A stretch of 64,000 nt of DNA from Dehalococcoides mccartyi (lineage in GTDB: Bacteria; Chloroflexota; Dehalococcoidia; UBA2979), in assembly GCA_945865925.1 (NCBI GenBank), contig CAMBFG010000001.1, forward strand, positions 370,703 through 434,702, given 5' to 3'. The notes under the pieces are model-generated. The model had not been told where the DNA came from. It saw only the letters and a list, made by a program, of their open reading frames with translations, and did not search any database. Position 1 is the stretch's first letter; the number at the start of each line of letters is the position of its first letter. The position numbers and the translations under genes were made by a program. Shown in pieces: positions 43,118-51,721 of this stretch.

Positions 43118-44430
43118 CTCGCCACCGCTCCCGAAGCCTCCGCCACCACGTCGATGCGTCCCACCGCCTTCGCCTGAGCGATATGCGAGGGCCGCCGCTC
43201 TGCCCAGCGGACAGAGAAGAACAGCACCGCCGACACGCCGAAGCCGGCCGTGTAGAGCCAGTACGGGATCGTGTACGACCCGGTCACGTCGAACAGGAAC
43301 GCCCCGCCGATCGACCCCGCGAGTTGCCCGGCGAACGACACCATCGCCACGCTGCCGCTGACGGCACCGAAGTGCTTCACGCCAAAGACGTGCGTGATGA
43401 ACAGCGGCTCCAGCATCGGCCCGAACGCCCCGCCGATGCCCCACAGCGCCACGAAGATCACGATGCCCGGCGCGTCCGTGCTCAGCACCAGCGCCCCCAC
43501 CGCGATCCCCTGCGAGATCGCGACGGCCACGCCGAGCGGGTACGGCGTCTTGTACCTCGACAGCGTCGCCCCGAGCGGCAGGCGCGCGAACGTGCGGACG
43601 ATGGAACTCGCGGCGAAGACGGCGGCACCCGCCTGTACGCCTCGGCTGTGGAAGAAGTCGAGGCCGAGGTTCGTCACCGAACCCTGCCCCATGAAGAACA
43701 GCATCATCCCGACACCCAGCAGCCAGAATGGCAGGCTCCGCAGTGCCGCCGCCGCCGTGAAGCCCCAGTCGTCCTCGGCGGCGATCAGCACGCGACCGCG
43801 GTCGCTCTTGCCGATGCTCGGCTCCAGACCAAGGTCACTCGGACGGTCGCGGACGAAAAGGAGCGCGGTCAGGCCCTGCACCACGAGGAGCGTCACCGCC
43901 AGGATCTGCATCGTCACAGGCCAACTCGTCGAGCGCTGCACGTTGTCGAGGAGCGGCAACAGCGTCGCTCCGCCCAGGCTGAACCCGATCGTGACGATCC
44001 CGATCGCGGACTGACGCTGACGGCCATCGAACCACCGCGTCATCAACCAGTTGAAGGGGATCGGCTGCGTAAGGCCGCGTGTCAGGCCGACGAGTGACCA
44101 ACCGAGGAACAACATCCCCAGCCCGTCCGCGAACGAGGTGATGACGAGGGTTGCCGGAAGGAGCACGGAGCCAGCCAGCAGCGTCCCACGCGACCCGTGC
44201 TGGTCGATGTACCGCCCGATGAACGGCCCCACGAACGCGGAGACCGCCTGGCCGGCCATGAATGCGGTCACCACCGGCGTGCGATCGACCTCGAAGTCGT
44301 CCGCCATCGCCGGGATCCAGAGGGCGACAGCCCAGAACGTCGCGGTGTTAGACACCGTGTTGCAGATCACGGCGGCACATACGAGGAACCATCCGTAATG
44401 CATCGGGAGGCGGTGCGCGAAAGCCCTCAC
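43114..44430 (-). CDS. MFS transporter (OFA/monocarboxylate-like)
   Basis: A 438-residue MFS protein; the start at GTG 44430 is chosen because GGAGGG is five bases upstream. It begins with RLPMHYGWFLVCAAVICN, typical of the OFA/MCT-like branch, and has about 12 helices. The A-motif loop is GPFIGRYIDQHGSRGTLL and a second basic loop RWFDGRQRQSAIG lies before helix 5. Such carriers move small monocarboxylates or dicarboxylates; in this acyl-CoA context uptake of an organic acid is plausible. Confidence 0.87.
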   Translation of the reverse strand: MRAFAHRLPMHYGWFLVCAAVICNTVSNTATFWAVALWIPAMADDFEVDRTPVVTAFMAGQAVSAFVGPFIGRYIDQHGSRGTLLAGSVLLPATLVITSFADGLGMLFLGWSLVGLTRGLTQPIPFNWLMTRWFDGRQRQSAIGIVTIGFSLGGATLLPLLDNVQRSTSWPVTMQILAVTLLVVQGLTALLFVRDRPSDLGLEPSIGKSDRGRVLIAAEDDWGFTAAAALRSLPFWLLGVGMMLFFMGQGSVTNLGLDFFHSRGVQAGAAVFAASSIVRTFARLPLGATLSRYKTPYPLGVAVAISQGIAVGALVLSTDAPGIVIFVALWGIGGAFGPMLEPLFITHVFGVKHFGAVSGSVAMVSFAGQLAGSIGGAFLFDVTGSYTIPYWLYTAGFGVSAVLFFSVRWAERRPSHIAQAKAVGRIDVVAEASGAVAS

Positions 44431-44599
44431 GGCTGCCCTCCGGATCGAGTCGACTGGATGACCCCGGCCAGCGAAGCGGCACCGTAACACTCACCTTCCG
44501 TATGAACCGGGCGCGAGGGTCTGCGCATGCCTCGAATCCCGCGCCCACGCTGGTGATCCCAGCGATGCGCTTGTGCAGGAATGAACTATCTCGCGCGTA

Positions 44600-44629
44600 T
44601 TTACAGGCTACGCATACACCTTGTATGCT
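44600..44629 (+). promoter_or_regulatory. promoter of the ferritin-like diiron operon
   Basis: A -35 box TTTACA (44600-44605) and a -10 box TATGCT (44624-44629) with an 18-bp spacer, about 65 bases before the ATG at 44694. It lies in an AT-richer patch of the divergent gap between the MFS gene and the operon. Confidence 0.6.
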
Positions 44630-44693
44630 CCCCCCGATCGGGACGCGCGGCGGCCGTCGGGTTGCCGCGTGCGCAGGACTGCGAGGGACATCG

Positions 44694-45818
44694 ATGGCGA
44701 CCGAGGCGAAGTCCGAGAAGTACATCACCACCTTCCAGCAGTTGATGGAGGAAGGCCGCAAGAACGGCTACCGCCTCGATTGGCTGTTGCCGCGCGAGAC
44801 CTTCGGCGCACAGATCAACTCGAACGCCGAGGCCGGCGGCCTGCTGCTGCAGGACATCGATCGCGGCCCGTTCGCGCAGATCCCGGACTGGTCCGACAAC
44901 ATGACCGGGCGACCTCGAGGCGCGACCACGCGACCGAACGCCGCCCGCATCGGCAACTACTCGATCCGCACCAAGGCCGACATCTGGCTGAAGAACGCCT
45001 CGCAACTGTACGAAGAGGCCGTCCAGCGCCAGTGGTCCTCCGCCGTCGATGTCCCGTGGGAGACGATGGAAGAACTCCCGGACGACATCGAGCGCGCCGA
45101 GTGCCAGCTCGCCACGTTCCTCACCGAGGTCGAGTTCGTCGCCGGCGACGTCCCCGGTAAGTGGATCTCCGAGACGACCCCGGACTACTACGAGCCGCGC
45201 ATGTTCCTGATCTCCCAGATCATGGACGAGGCGCGCCACATGGATGTCTTCCGCAAGCGCGCCTTCGCCAACGGCGGCGGCCTCATGTCGCAGACCACGA
45301 ACGTCGCCCTCTCGGGTGGCGCCATCGACTCCGCCCGTGACTTCACGGAGATGTCCGCGCGCCTGCACATCTCGGGTGAGGGCCTCGTGCTCTCGATCTT
45401 CCGGATGGGTGAGCGCATGTCCTACAACGACGCCGAGAAGGCGATCTACCGGCTCGCCGCCTCGGACGAGTCGCGCCACGTGGCGTTCGGCGTCATGCAC
45501 CTGCAGTACCTCGCGCAGACGGACCCGCAGCGCAAGGAAGAGATCCACTCCTACCTCGATGAGATCGAGTTGGGCCTGGTCGCCGGGACTGGCGGACAGA
45601 ACCCGGCGCAGCGCGGCACGCCGTCGAACGCGGCGCTCGCGATCCTGCTCGGCGGCGGCTCCGACGCCGCCTCGATCGAGGAGGGCGGGCAGATCGCGCT
45701 CGCCGTCCGTCAGCGCCAGGTCAAGGAATACGTCCAGCGCATCAAGGTGGCTGGACTGGGTGACCGCTTCGAAAACGGCCGCGCGAACGCCACACTCGCG
45801 GCGTACGTCTCGGCGTAA
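44694..45818 (+). CDS. ferritin-like diiron oxygenase-type protein
   Basis: A 374-residue helical protein with diiron-carboxylate motifs: Glu145/Glu147 (TEVEF), Glu179-x-x-His182 (DEARHMDVF), Glu229 (ISGEG) and Glu259-x-x-His262 (DESRHVAFG). This is the E...ExxH...E...ExxH pattern of the ferritin-like/ribonucleotide-reductase R2 group, which includes oxygenases such as PaaA, BoxB and AurF. The exact reaction is unknown. It heads a four-gene operon whose second gene is a paralogue without these ligands. Cytosolic; no signal peptide. Confidence 0.85.
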   Translation: MATEAKSEKYITTFQQLMEEGRKNGYRLDWLLPRETFGAQINSNAEAGGLLLQDIDRGPFAQIPDWSDNMTGRPRGATTRPNAARIGNYSIRTKADIWLKNASQLYEEAVQRQWSSAVDVPWETMEELPDDIERAECQLATFLTEVEFVAGDVPGKWISETTPDYYEPRMFLISQIMDEARHMDVFRKRAFANGGGLMSQTTNVALSGGAIDSARDFTEMSARLHISGEGLVLSIFRMGERMSYNDAEKAIYRLAASDESRHVAFGVMHLQYLAQTDPQRKEEIHSYLDEIELGLVAGTGGQNPAQRGTPSNAALAILLGGGSDAASIEEGGQIALAVRQRQVKEYVQRIKVAGLGDRFENGRANATLAAYVSA

Positions 45819-45913
45819 CGCAGCCCTCGAGTCCCACGGAGGGCGTGCTCCGGCGCGCCCCTCCCGTCCGACGCTCCCCTGCACCAACGCCTCAGGGCGT
45901 CATCGGAGGCTCC

Positions 45914-47017
45914 ATGGTTCAGCAGCAGACGCCCCCGACCGGCCAGCGCGACCTCGACGGCAACCCCGTCCCAGACGCGCCTGACCTGTCGTGGATGGAC
46001 AAGACACTCGGCTGGGGCATCAAGGCGCGCGTCGAGCCGTTCGGCGGCGGTATGACCATCGACGCCCTCAACGTCGGCGTGTACGCCGAGGTGCCCGACC
46101 ACATCCCCTTCCGCAACCGCCTCCCGCGCGGCGCCTACCCCGCGCCGGGCGCGGGCTCCATCGGCGGCTACTACCTCCAGGACAAGCACGAGCAGTGGGC
46201 CGAGTGTGCTGGCCGGCTCTACGAAGAGGGCATCTCCCGTCGCTGGTCGACCGCGACCGATGTGCCGTGGGACACCGCCTACGACCTGCCCGGTGATGTC
46301 GAACTCGCGATCTGCCAGGTGGCGACAGAACTCTCGCAGCACGCCTCCGTTGAGACCGAGGTCGTCTCCGGCTGGCTCCAGAACCTCAGCCCCGGCTACC
46401 ACGAAGTGAAGTTGTACCTCTCCACGGCGACGTACGACGCCGCGCGCATGTTCGAGGGCTACCGCAAGCGCGCCATGCTCAACGGCGGCGGCATGATGCT
46501 GGAGAGCCCCGGCGGGATGAACCGCACGATCATGGAGACCTACGCGGGCTGGTCCCAGACCGTCCTCGGCATGTGGTTCGTCCGCAACGCTCTGGACACC
46601 ACCATCCTGCGCTACCTCGCCGTCCACGGGCCGAGCGAGGCCGACCGTGTACTGGCGGCCCGCCTGATCCCGGACCGCATGCGCATGGCGGCCTACGCCG
46701 TCGACCACATCCGCTTCGCGATCTCGAAGAAGCCGGAACTCGTGATCGGCTTCCAGGTCTGGCTCGGCGGCGTCGAGTTTGCGCAGGCACGCGACCTCCG
46801 CGACCCCGTGCTGACCGAAGCGCTCGCGATCATCTTCGGCGGCAGCGTCGCCGGGATGGACGAGGGCATGAAGGTCGTCCGCCGAATGCTTCAGGACTTC
46901 GTGAAGATGTACCTGTCGCGCTGTAAGCAAGCGAACCTCGACCGCAGCAAGTCACTGTCGGGCGCGTTCCAGGGAATGCTCTCCGGCATGGCGCCCCCGC
47001 CACGGCCGCAGGCTTAG
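45914..47017 (+). CDS. ferritin-like paralogue without diiron ligands
   Basis: A 367-residue protein starting at ATG 45914, clearly paralogous to the preceding gene (LYEEGISRRWSTATDVPWDT versus LYEEAVQRQWSSAVDVPWET; GYRKRAMLNGGGMM versus FRKRAFANGGGLM). All metal ligands are changed: the first Glu to Ile/Gln, the first ExxH to AxxM (YDAARMFEG), the third Glu lost (GWSQTVLG), the second ExxH to RxxM (DRMRM). It is probably a structural partner of a heteromeric oxygenase, as PaaC is for PaaA. The gap to the active paralogue is 95 bp. Confidence 0.85.
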   Translation: MVQQQTPPTGQRDLDGNPVPDAPDLSWMDKTLGWGIKARVEPFGGGMTIDALNVGVYAEVPDHIPFRNRLPRGAYPAPGAGSIGGYYLQDKHEQWAECAGRLYEEGISRRWSTATDVPWDTAYDLPGDVELAICQVATELSQHASVETEVVSGWLQNLSPGYHEVKLYLSTATYDAARMFEGYRKRAMLNGGGMMLESPGGMNRTIMETYAGWSQTVLGMWFVRNALDTTILRYLAVHGPSEADRVLAARLIPDRMRMAAYAVDHIRFAISKKPELVIGFQVWLGGVEFAQARDLRDPVLTEALAIIFGGSVAGMDEGMKVVRRMLQDFVKMYLSRCKQANLDRSKSLSGAFQGMLSGMAPPPRPQA

Positions 47018-47035
47018 GCGAGACTCGAGGACCGC

Positions 47036-47335
47036 GTGCCGCTCTACTCCTACCGCTGCGAGGCCTGCGGGGCCATCTTCGAAGCGCTCGTGCGCTCCGG
47101 GAAGGCAGAGCCGTCGGCATGCCAGATCTGCCAGGCCGCCTCGATCAAGCGGCAGCCCTCGGCGTTCGCGGTCACGCACAGCGACCTCGACGCCCTGCGC
47201 TCGATCGACCCGATGTACAAGCGGATGGTCGAAGACCAGATGGCGCGTACGCCCGAGGCCGAGCCCATGCGCCACCTGAACAAGCTCACGCCGTTCAGCG
47301 CGGCGCAGGACCCCGGACCACCGATCGATTTCTAG
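47036..47335 (+). CDS. FmdB-family zinc ribbon protein
   Basis: A 99-residue protein starting at GTG 47036, 18 bp after the paralogue gene. The N-terminus is the FmdB-type zinc ribbon: PLYSYRCEACGAIFEAL and later CQICQ, giving four Cys ligands. The C-terminal 50 residues are polar with no family marker. FmdB proteins are putative regulatory or scaffold zinc ribbons, often encoded beside acyl-CoA or amidase metabolism. It may regulate or help assemble the oxygenase. Confidence 0.85.
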   Translation: MPLYSYRCEACGAIFEALVRSGKAEPSACQICQAASIKRQPSAFAVTHSDLDALRSIDPMYKRMVEDQMARTPEAEPMRHLNKLTPFSAAQDPGPPIDF

Positions 47336-47374
47336 TCTGCAGTGCCCGCGTGGCAGCACCGAAAGAGGACTGAC

Positions 47375-47821
47375 ATGGCCGACCTCGCGTTCCCGTCCGT
47401 CGAGTGGTTTCAGGCGCTCGCCGACATCACGAAGGAAGACCAAACCTACAAGAAGTTCGGCCGGCTGAACGCCGTCATCGTCTTCAAGTGCGGCGACAAG
47501 CACATCAGCGCGAACTTCGACGTGCTCAACATCCACGAGATCCGCGAGGTCGACGAGAACCACCGCCGTGACGCCGACTTCGTCATCGACATGGAGCCGG
47601 ACGTCTGGCGCGGCATGCTGGACGACATCAAGCAGCACGGCCATGCGTCCCTCGACTGGACGCTGAACACCCTCGACCTGCGCTTCGACGAGCCGATCCA
47701 CCGCAATGAACTTCAGGACGGCTTCAAGGCGGACATGTTCTTCCGCTACAACCCCAGCCTGCAGGTCTTCTTCGACAACGCCTCGAAACTCACCACGAAG
47801 TTCGTCGCCCCCGTCGCGTAG
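47375..47821 (+). CDS. SCP2 sterol-binding domain-like protein
   Basis: A 148-residue protein starting at ATG 47375 with AAGAGGA upstream. The sequence (INA-VIVFKCGDKHI, DADFVIDMEPDVWRGMLDDIKQ, a GF-type segment near the end and FYRYNPSLQVFFDNASKL) follows the SCP2 lipid-carrier pattern of a hydrophobic cavity protein that binds fatty acyl-CoA or sterol-like molecules. As the last gene of the diiron operon it may present a lipophilic substrate to the oxygenase. Family assignment is by pattern, moderately sure. Confidence 0.65.
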   Translation: MADLAFPSVEWFQALADITKEDQTYKKFGRLNAVIVFKCGDKHISANFDVLNIHEIREVDENHRRDADFVIDMEPDVWRGMLDDIKQHGHASLDWTLNTLDLRFDEPIHRNELQDGFKADMFFRYNPSLQVFFDNASKLTTKFVAPVA

Positions 47822-47862
47822 ACGACGCCCGAGGGCCATCGAGCCCCAACGAGTCCGCCCAA

Positions 47863-47884
47863 CCAGCCGCCTACGGGCGGCTGG
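47863..47884. terminator. bidirectional terminator between diiron operon and CoA-transferase operon
   Basis: A 9-bp perfect stem CCAGCCGCC/GGCGGCTGG with loop TACG, located where the two operons converge and overlapping the stop codon of the minus-strand flavin-binding gene. TCTGCG follows on the plus side; T-runs are weak. Confidence 0.6.
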
Positions 47885-48374
47885 TCTGCGTGCCGGGCGC
47901 CGGCGCGGGCTCACGCAGCGGCCGTGCGGCCTCGCCGGCACGCCAGCGCGCATCAACCTTCACCGTGGTGTTGTCGAGCCACGCCCACCCCTCCTCGGGC
48001 TCCAGGCGGTAGTAGCGGAACGGCCCGGGCTCATCGGTCACCTCGACGCCGTACTTCTCGTGCTCGGCTTCGAGGATGCGCCGGATGCCCTCGCGGTCGT
48101 CGACGGGAGTCACCTTCCCCGCGACCATTGCCACGTCATCGCTCGAATCGATGTGCGCGATCGCGTACGGGAGCCCTTCGAGGTTCCGGGCCTTCTGCCC
48201 GCGTGTGCCGAAGTGGAGGGCACCGTCCAGCCAGACGCCCCACACCGGCGCCGTATGCGGACGGCCATCAGGCCGCGTAGTACAGATCCAGTAGTTCATC
48301 GACGCGGCGAGTCGATGCAACGCGCGCTCGCGCAATTGCTCGGCCTGCTTCATCGTCTGTGGGTCATCGGCCAT
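47871..48374 (-). CDS. pyridoxamine 5'-phosphate oxidase-like flavin/F420-binding protein
   Basis: A 167-residue split-barrel protein starting at ATG 48374. It contains YWICTTRPDGRPHTAPVWGVWLDGALHFGTRGQKARNLE, the PPOX-type FMN/F420-binding start, then VAMVAGKVTPVDD and FRYYRLEPEEGWAW. Members act as F420- or FMN-dependent reductases. It is the last gene of the minus-strand CoA-transferase operon, 64 bp after the hydratase gene, and may reduce an intermediate of that pathway. Confidence 0.85.
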   Translation of the reverse strand: MADDPQTMKQAEQLRERALHRLAASMNYWICTTRPDGRPHTAPVWGVWLDGALHFGTRGQKARNLEGLPYAIAHIDSSDDVAMVAGKVTPVDDREGIRRILEAEHEKYGVEVTDEPGPFRYYRLEPEEGWAWLDNTTVKVDARWRAGEAARPLREPAPAPGTQTSRP

Positions 48375-48438
48375 GCTGCACCTCGATCGCGCCCGATGGG
48401 CATAGATCGAGGATACGACGACGCCCCTCGAGGCGTGC

Positions 48439-49281
48439 CTACTGCTGTTGCGCCTGTCCGGACTGGCGGTAGTGCTCGTAGTTCTCCATCGCACGCTGCA
48501 CCATCGGACGGCGGCGCTGGCCCTCGGGTTTGCGCAGGGCGTAGTCCGGGTCGCCCTCGCCGATGGACGACATCATGTGCAAGTTGAAGGCGTCGTGGAT
48601 GTGGGCCGTGAAGCCCTGCGCGTCCTCCGCCTGATTGATCGCCTTCTTCGTCATCCACAACTGGAACGGGTCGTTCTCCGCCACGCGGCCGGCATACGCC
48701 ATCACCTCGGCGTCGAGGTTCGCGCGTGGGATCACGCGGTTGACGAAGCCAAGGTCGAGGACTTCCTGTGCCGAAAGGAAGCGCGACTCGAACAGGACTT
48801 CCTTCGCCTTCCGTGAGCCGAGGTCCCACGGCACGGAGAAGTACTGGAAGTTCGCCGGCAAGAACATCGCGTCGTCCGCCGCGAAGATGATGTCGCATGC
48901 CGAGGCGATCGCCCACCCGGCGAAGATGCAGTAGCCCTGCACGGCAGCGATCGTCGGCTTCCGCAGATTTCGCCAGCGCAGGTTGGCCTCGATGTTCAGG
49001 TCGTACGAGCGGCCATACCGGCCGCGCAGGCCGCCCTGCTGCGGACGCGCCTCGCGGTCCGCGACCTCCTGCGGAGTGCCGAGGTCGTGGCCCGCCGAGA
49101 AGTGGTCGCCTTCACCCATCAGCACGACGACGCCGGTGTCCCGGTCGTCTTCCGCCGCCTGGAACGCGTGGTCGAGTTCCTCCGTGAGACGGCGGCTCTG
49201 GGCGTTGCGCGCCTGTGGACGGTTGAGGATCAGCCGGCGCACCCGGTCTGCCTGCTCGGTGCGGATGTATTCGTAGTCCAT
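48439..49281 (-). CDS. enoyl-CoA hydratase/isomerase family protein
   Basis: A 280-residue crotonase-fold protein. RLILNRPQARNAQSRRL and DHFSAGHDLG mark the CoA and oxyanion-hole sites. The classical Glu positions are replaced (GYCIFAGWAIASACD and FLPANFQYFSVPWDLG), so activity may be different from hydration. The start shares one base with the stop of the upstream CoA-transferase gene, indicating translational coupling. Confidence 0.85.
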   Translation of the reverse strand: MDYEYIRTEQADRVRRLILNRPQARNAQSRRLTEELDHAFQAAEDDRDTGVVVLMGEGDHFSAGHDLGTPQEVADREARPQQGGLRGRYGRSYDLNIEANLRWRNLRKPTIAAVQGYCIFAGWAIASACDIIFAADDAMFLPANFQYFSVPWDLGSRKAKEVLFESRFLSAQEVLDLGFVNRVIPRANLDAEVMAYAGRVAENDPFQLWMTKKAINQAEDAQGFTAHIHDAFNLHMMSSIGEGDPDYALRKPEGQRRRPMVQRAMENYEHYRQSGQAQQQ

Positions 49282-50570
49282 CAGACAGCCCCCAGATCGA
49301 CGCCGTCCGGCGGGCCCATGCCCGACACACCGAGGCGTACCAGTTCGTCCACTTCGGCTGCGCCCATGCCCAGCAGTTCTTCCAGCACTTCGTAGGTGTG
49401 CTGCCCTTGCAGCGGCGCGTGCCGCACGATGTTCGCGGGCGTGCGGCTGAAGTGCATCGGCAACGTCGACTGCAGCCGGCGGCCCACCTCCGGGTGGTCC
49501 ACCTCCTGCACGACGTTCCGCGCGCGCAAGTGTGCGTCCTGCGCGACCTCGAGGGCGTCCAGCACCGGCGCTGCCAGCACCCCTGCCGCAATGAGGCGTG
49601 CCGCGAGGTCGTCGCGGTCAGCCTCGGCCGTCCACGCGGCGATCGCGGTCTCGAGGGCGTCCTCGTTCGCCTTGCGCGCGGTGTTCGTCGCGAAGCGCGG
49701 GTCGGTGCGCCATTCGGGGTGCCGTGCGACCTCGCAGAGAGCGCTCCACTGCGCTTCGGACTCACACGCGAGGGCTAGCCACCGCTCGACACCGAGCGTG
49801 GCGAACACGCCGTGCGGCGCGAACGTCGTGTGGCGGTTGGCGAGGCGCGGGCGCTGCGTGCCGTTCGTGGTGAACTCCAGTGCGGCGTCCCCCACGATCG
49901 AGAGGTTCGACTCCTGCATCGAGAGGTCCACGTACTGGCCTCGGCCGGTGCGTTCGCGATGGTGCAGCGCAGCCGCGATGCCGAGGACGCCGTACAGCCC
50001 GGCGATCGGGTCGGGGTACATCTGGCCCGAGTTCAGCGGTGGGCCATCGGCGTATCCCAGCAGCGCGGATTGCCCCGCCGTCGGCTCGATCGTGCCGCCG
50101 ATGCCGGGGACGTTCGCCCATGGCCCATCGTGCCCGTAGGCCGAGAGGCTCGCCACGATGATGTCCGGCTTGATCTTCGCCAGCGCGTCGTAGTCGATCC
50201 CGAGGTTGCCAAGGACGCGCGGCGAGAAGTTCTCGGCAACGAAATCCGCATACACGACGAGGCGGCGGAACACCTCGACCCCCTGCGGCGTGCCGAGGTC
50301 GAGAATGATGCAGCGCTTGTTCAGGCTGACGGAGTTGTAGAGGGGGTTGCAGTTCCACGAGTGCTCGGCCGTCGGGATGTCGCGGATACCCGCCATGATC
50401 GGGGCGCTGTAATCGCCCCGCCAGGAGTCGAGGCGCCCTCGGAACTCCACCTGGATCACGTCCGCGCCCATCATGCCGAGGAGCGCCGTACACCAGTTGC
50501 CCGCCCACGCCTGGGTCAGGACGATGCCGCGCGTCCCGTGCAGCGGCCCCGCCGTCGGTGGCGGCGTCAT
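49281..50570 (-). CDS. family III CoA-transferase, Asp-containing subunit
   Basis: A 429-residue CaiB/BaiF-family protein. N-terminal GIVLTQAWAGNWCTALLGMMGADVIQVE, then LNKRCIILDLGTPQG, ENFSPRVLGNLGIDY and IVASLSAYGHDGPW. The catalytic Asp is present in GQMYPDPIAGLYGV. It lies immediately after, and overlaps by 4 bp, a second CaiB gene that lacks the Asp. These enzymes transfer CoA between carboxylic acids as interlocked dimers, so a heteromer is likely. Substrates unknown. Confidence 0.88.
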   Translation of the reverse strand: MTPPPTAGPLHGTRGIVLTQAWAGNWCTALLGMMGADVIQVEFRGRLDSWRGDYSAPIMAGIRDIPTAEHSWNCNPLYNSVSLNKRCIILDLGTPQGVEVFRRLVVYADFVAENFSPRVLGNLGIDYDALAKIKPDIIVASLSAYGHDGPWANVPGIGGTIEPTAGQSALLGYADGPPLNSGQMYPDPIAGLYGVLGIAAALHHRERTGRGQYVDLSMQESNLSIVGDAALEFTTNGTQRPRLANRHTTFAPHGVFATLGVERWLALACESEAQWSALCEVARHPEWRTDPRFATNTARKANEDALETAIAAWTAEADRDDLAARLIAAGVLAAPVLDALEVAQDAHLRARNVVQEVDHPEVGRRLQSTLPMHFSRTPANIVRHAPLQGQHTYEVLEELLGMGAAEVDELVRLGVSGMGPPDGVDLGAV

Positions 50571-51700
50571 GAGGACACCTCGATCTCGCGCAGCACCTCG
50601 GCGGTGTGCGCGCCGGGCGCGGGCGCTCCGTTGCGGAGGGCGAGCGGCGTGTCGCCAAGTTTGAACGGCGCACCGGGCATTTCTGGAGCGGCGATGTCGC
50701 CCTCGGGCTGCATCCAGAAGCCGCGTTCGCGCAGGTGTTCGTTCGAGGCGAGTTCAGCCATCGTCAGCACCGGCCCGGCGACCACGCGACGCACGGCAAG
50801 TTCCTCGAACAGGTCCGCCTTGTTCCACTGCGCCATCGCCTCGGTCACACGGTCGACGTACTCGTCCTTATGCTGCTGGCGGTAGAACGAGGCACTCCAC
50901 CGCGGATCCTCGGCGAGGTCGGGGAGCCCAAGAAGGTTCATGGCATCGCGCCAGAAATGCGCACGCGACAGCGTCAGCGCGAAGTGCCCGTCCTTCACCT
51001 GTACCGGCCCGCCCAGCGTGTCCGCGGCGTCCCGGCGTTTGTGCGCGTCGTTCGCGTACGTCGAGCGCGCGAGCGCCGGCGCGAACATTCCCGCCAGCAC
51101 CTCGACCTCCGCGACGTCGACTTCCTGGCCTTCGCCCGGGTGACGATCACGATGGAACAGGGCTGCGACGATCGCTCCTGCAGCGGCGACTCCCGTACAC
51201 ATCGAGCCACCCCACGCCGCCGGCTTCAGCGGCTCGCGGTCGGCGTTCCCGTTGATCGAGGCCCACCCGCTGCGGGCGGCATCCGTCAGGTCGTTCCCCG
51301 GCACTTCGGCCAGCGGCCCGTCCATACCGTGCGGGGTGACGTGCCCCATGACGAGCGCGGGCACACCGATGTCCGCGTAGCGCAGACCTCGATCGGCCAG
51401 TTCCGAAGGCCGATACGACGACACCAGGATGTCGACGCGGCCGGCCAACTTGCGGGCGGTCGCCTGCCCCTCGGCACTGTCGAGGTCGAGCGTGACGGAG
51501 CGTTTGTCGGCGAGCCAGTAAGCCGCCGGGATGCTGGCGCCATCCGCGTCGAACGGTGCGATCGCGCGCAGCGGATGCCCCGAGGGCGCCTCCACCAGCA
51601 CGACGTCCGCGCCGAGCGCCGCGAGCATGCGCGTACACCACGCCCCCGCCGTTGTGGTGGAGATATCGAGTACGCGTGTGCCATCGAGTGCTCCGGCCAT
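50567..51700 (-). CDS. family III CoA-transferase-like subunit lacking catalytic Asp
   Basis: A 377-residue CaiB/BaiF-family protein: GTRVLDISTTTAGAWCTRMLAALGADVVLVEAPSGHPLR, DKRSVTLDLDSAEGQ, PHGMDGP, and a C-terminal VVAGPVLTMAELASNEHLRERGF. At the position of the catalytic Asp the segment reads GGSMCTGVAAAGAI, with Ser instead. It is paired and translationally coupled (4-bp overlap) with the downstream Asp-containing subunit. It may act as a structural or CoA-binding partner. Confidence 0.87.
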   Translation of the reverse strand: MAGALDGTRVLDISTTTAGAWCTRMLAALGADVVLVEAPSGHPLRAIAPFDADGASIPAAYWLADKRSVTLDLDSAEGQATARKLAGRVDILVSSYRPSELADRGLRYADIGVPALVMGHVTPHGMDGPLAEVPGNDLTDAARSGWASINGNADREPLKPAAWGGSMCTGVAAAGAIVAALFHRDRHPGEGQEVDVAEVEVLAGMFAPALARSTYANDAHKRRDAADTLGGPVQVKDGHFALTLSRAHFWRDAMNLLGLPDLAEDPRWSASFYRQQHKDEYVDRVTEAMAQWNKADLFEELAVRRVVAGPVLTMAELASNEHLRERGFWMQPEGDIAAPEMPGAPFKLGDTPLALRNGAPAPGAHTAEVLREIEVSS

Positions 51701-51721
51701 CGTCCTGCCCCTGCCTGGCCG

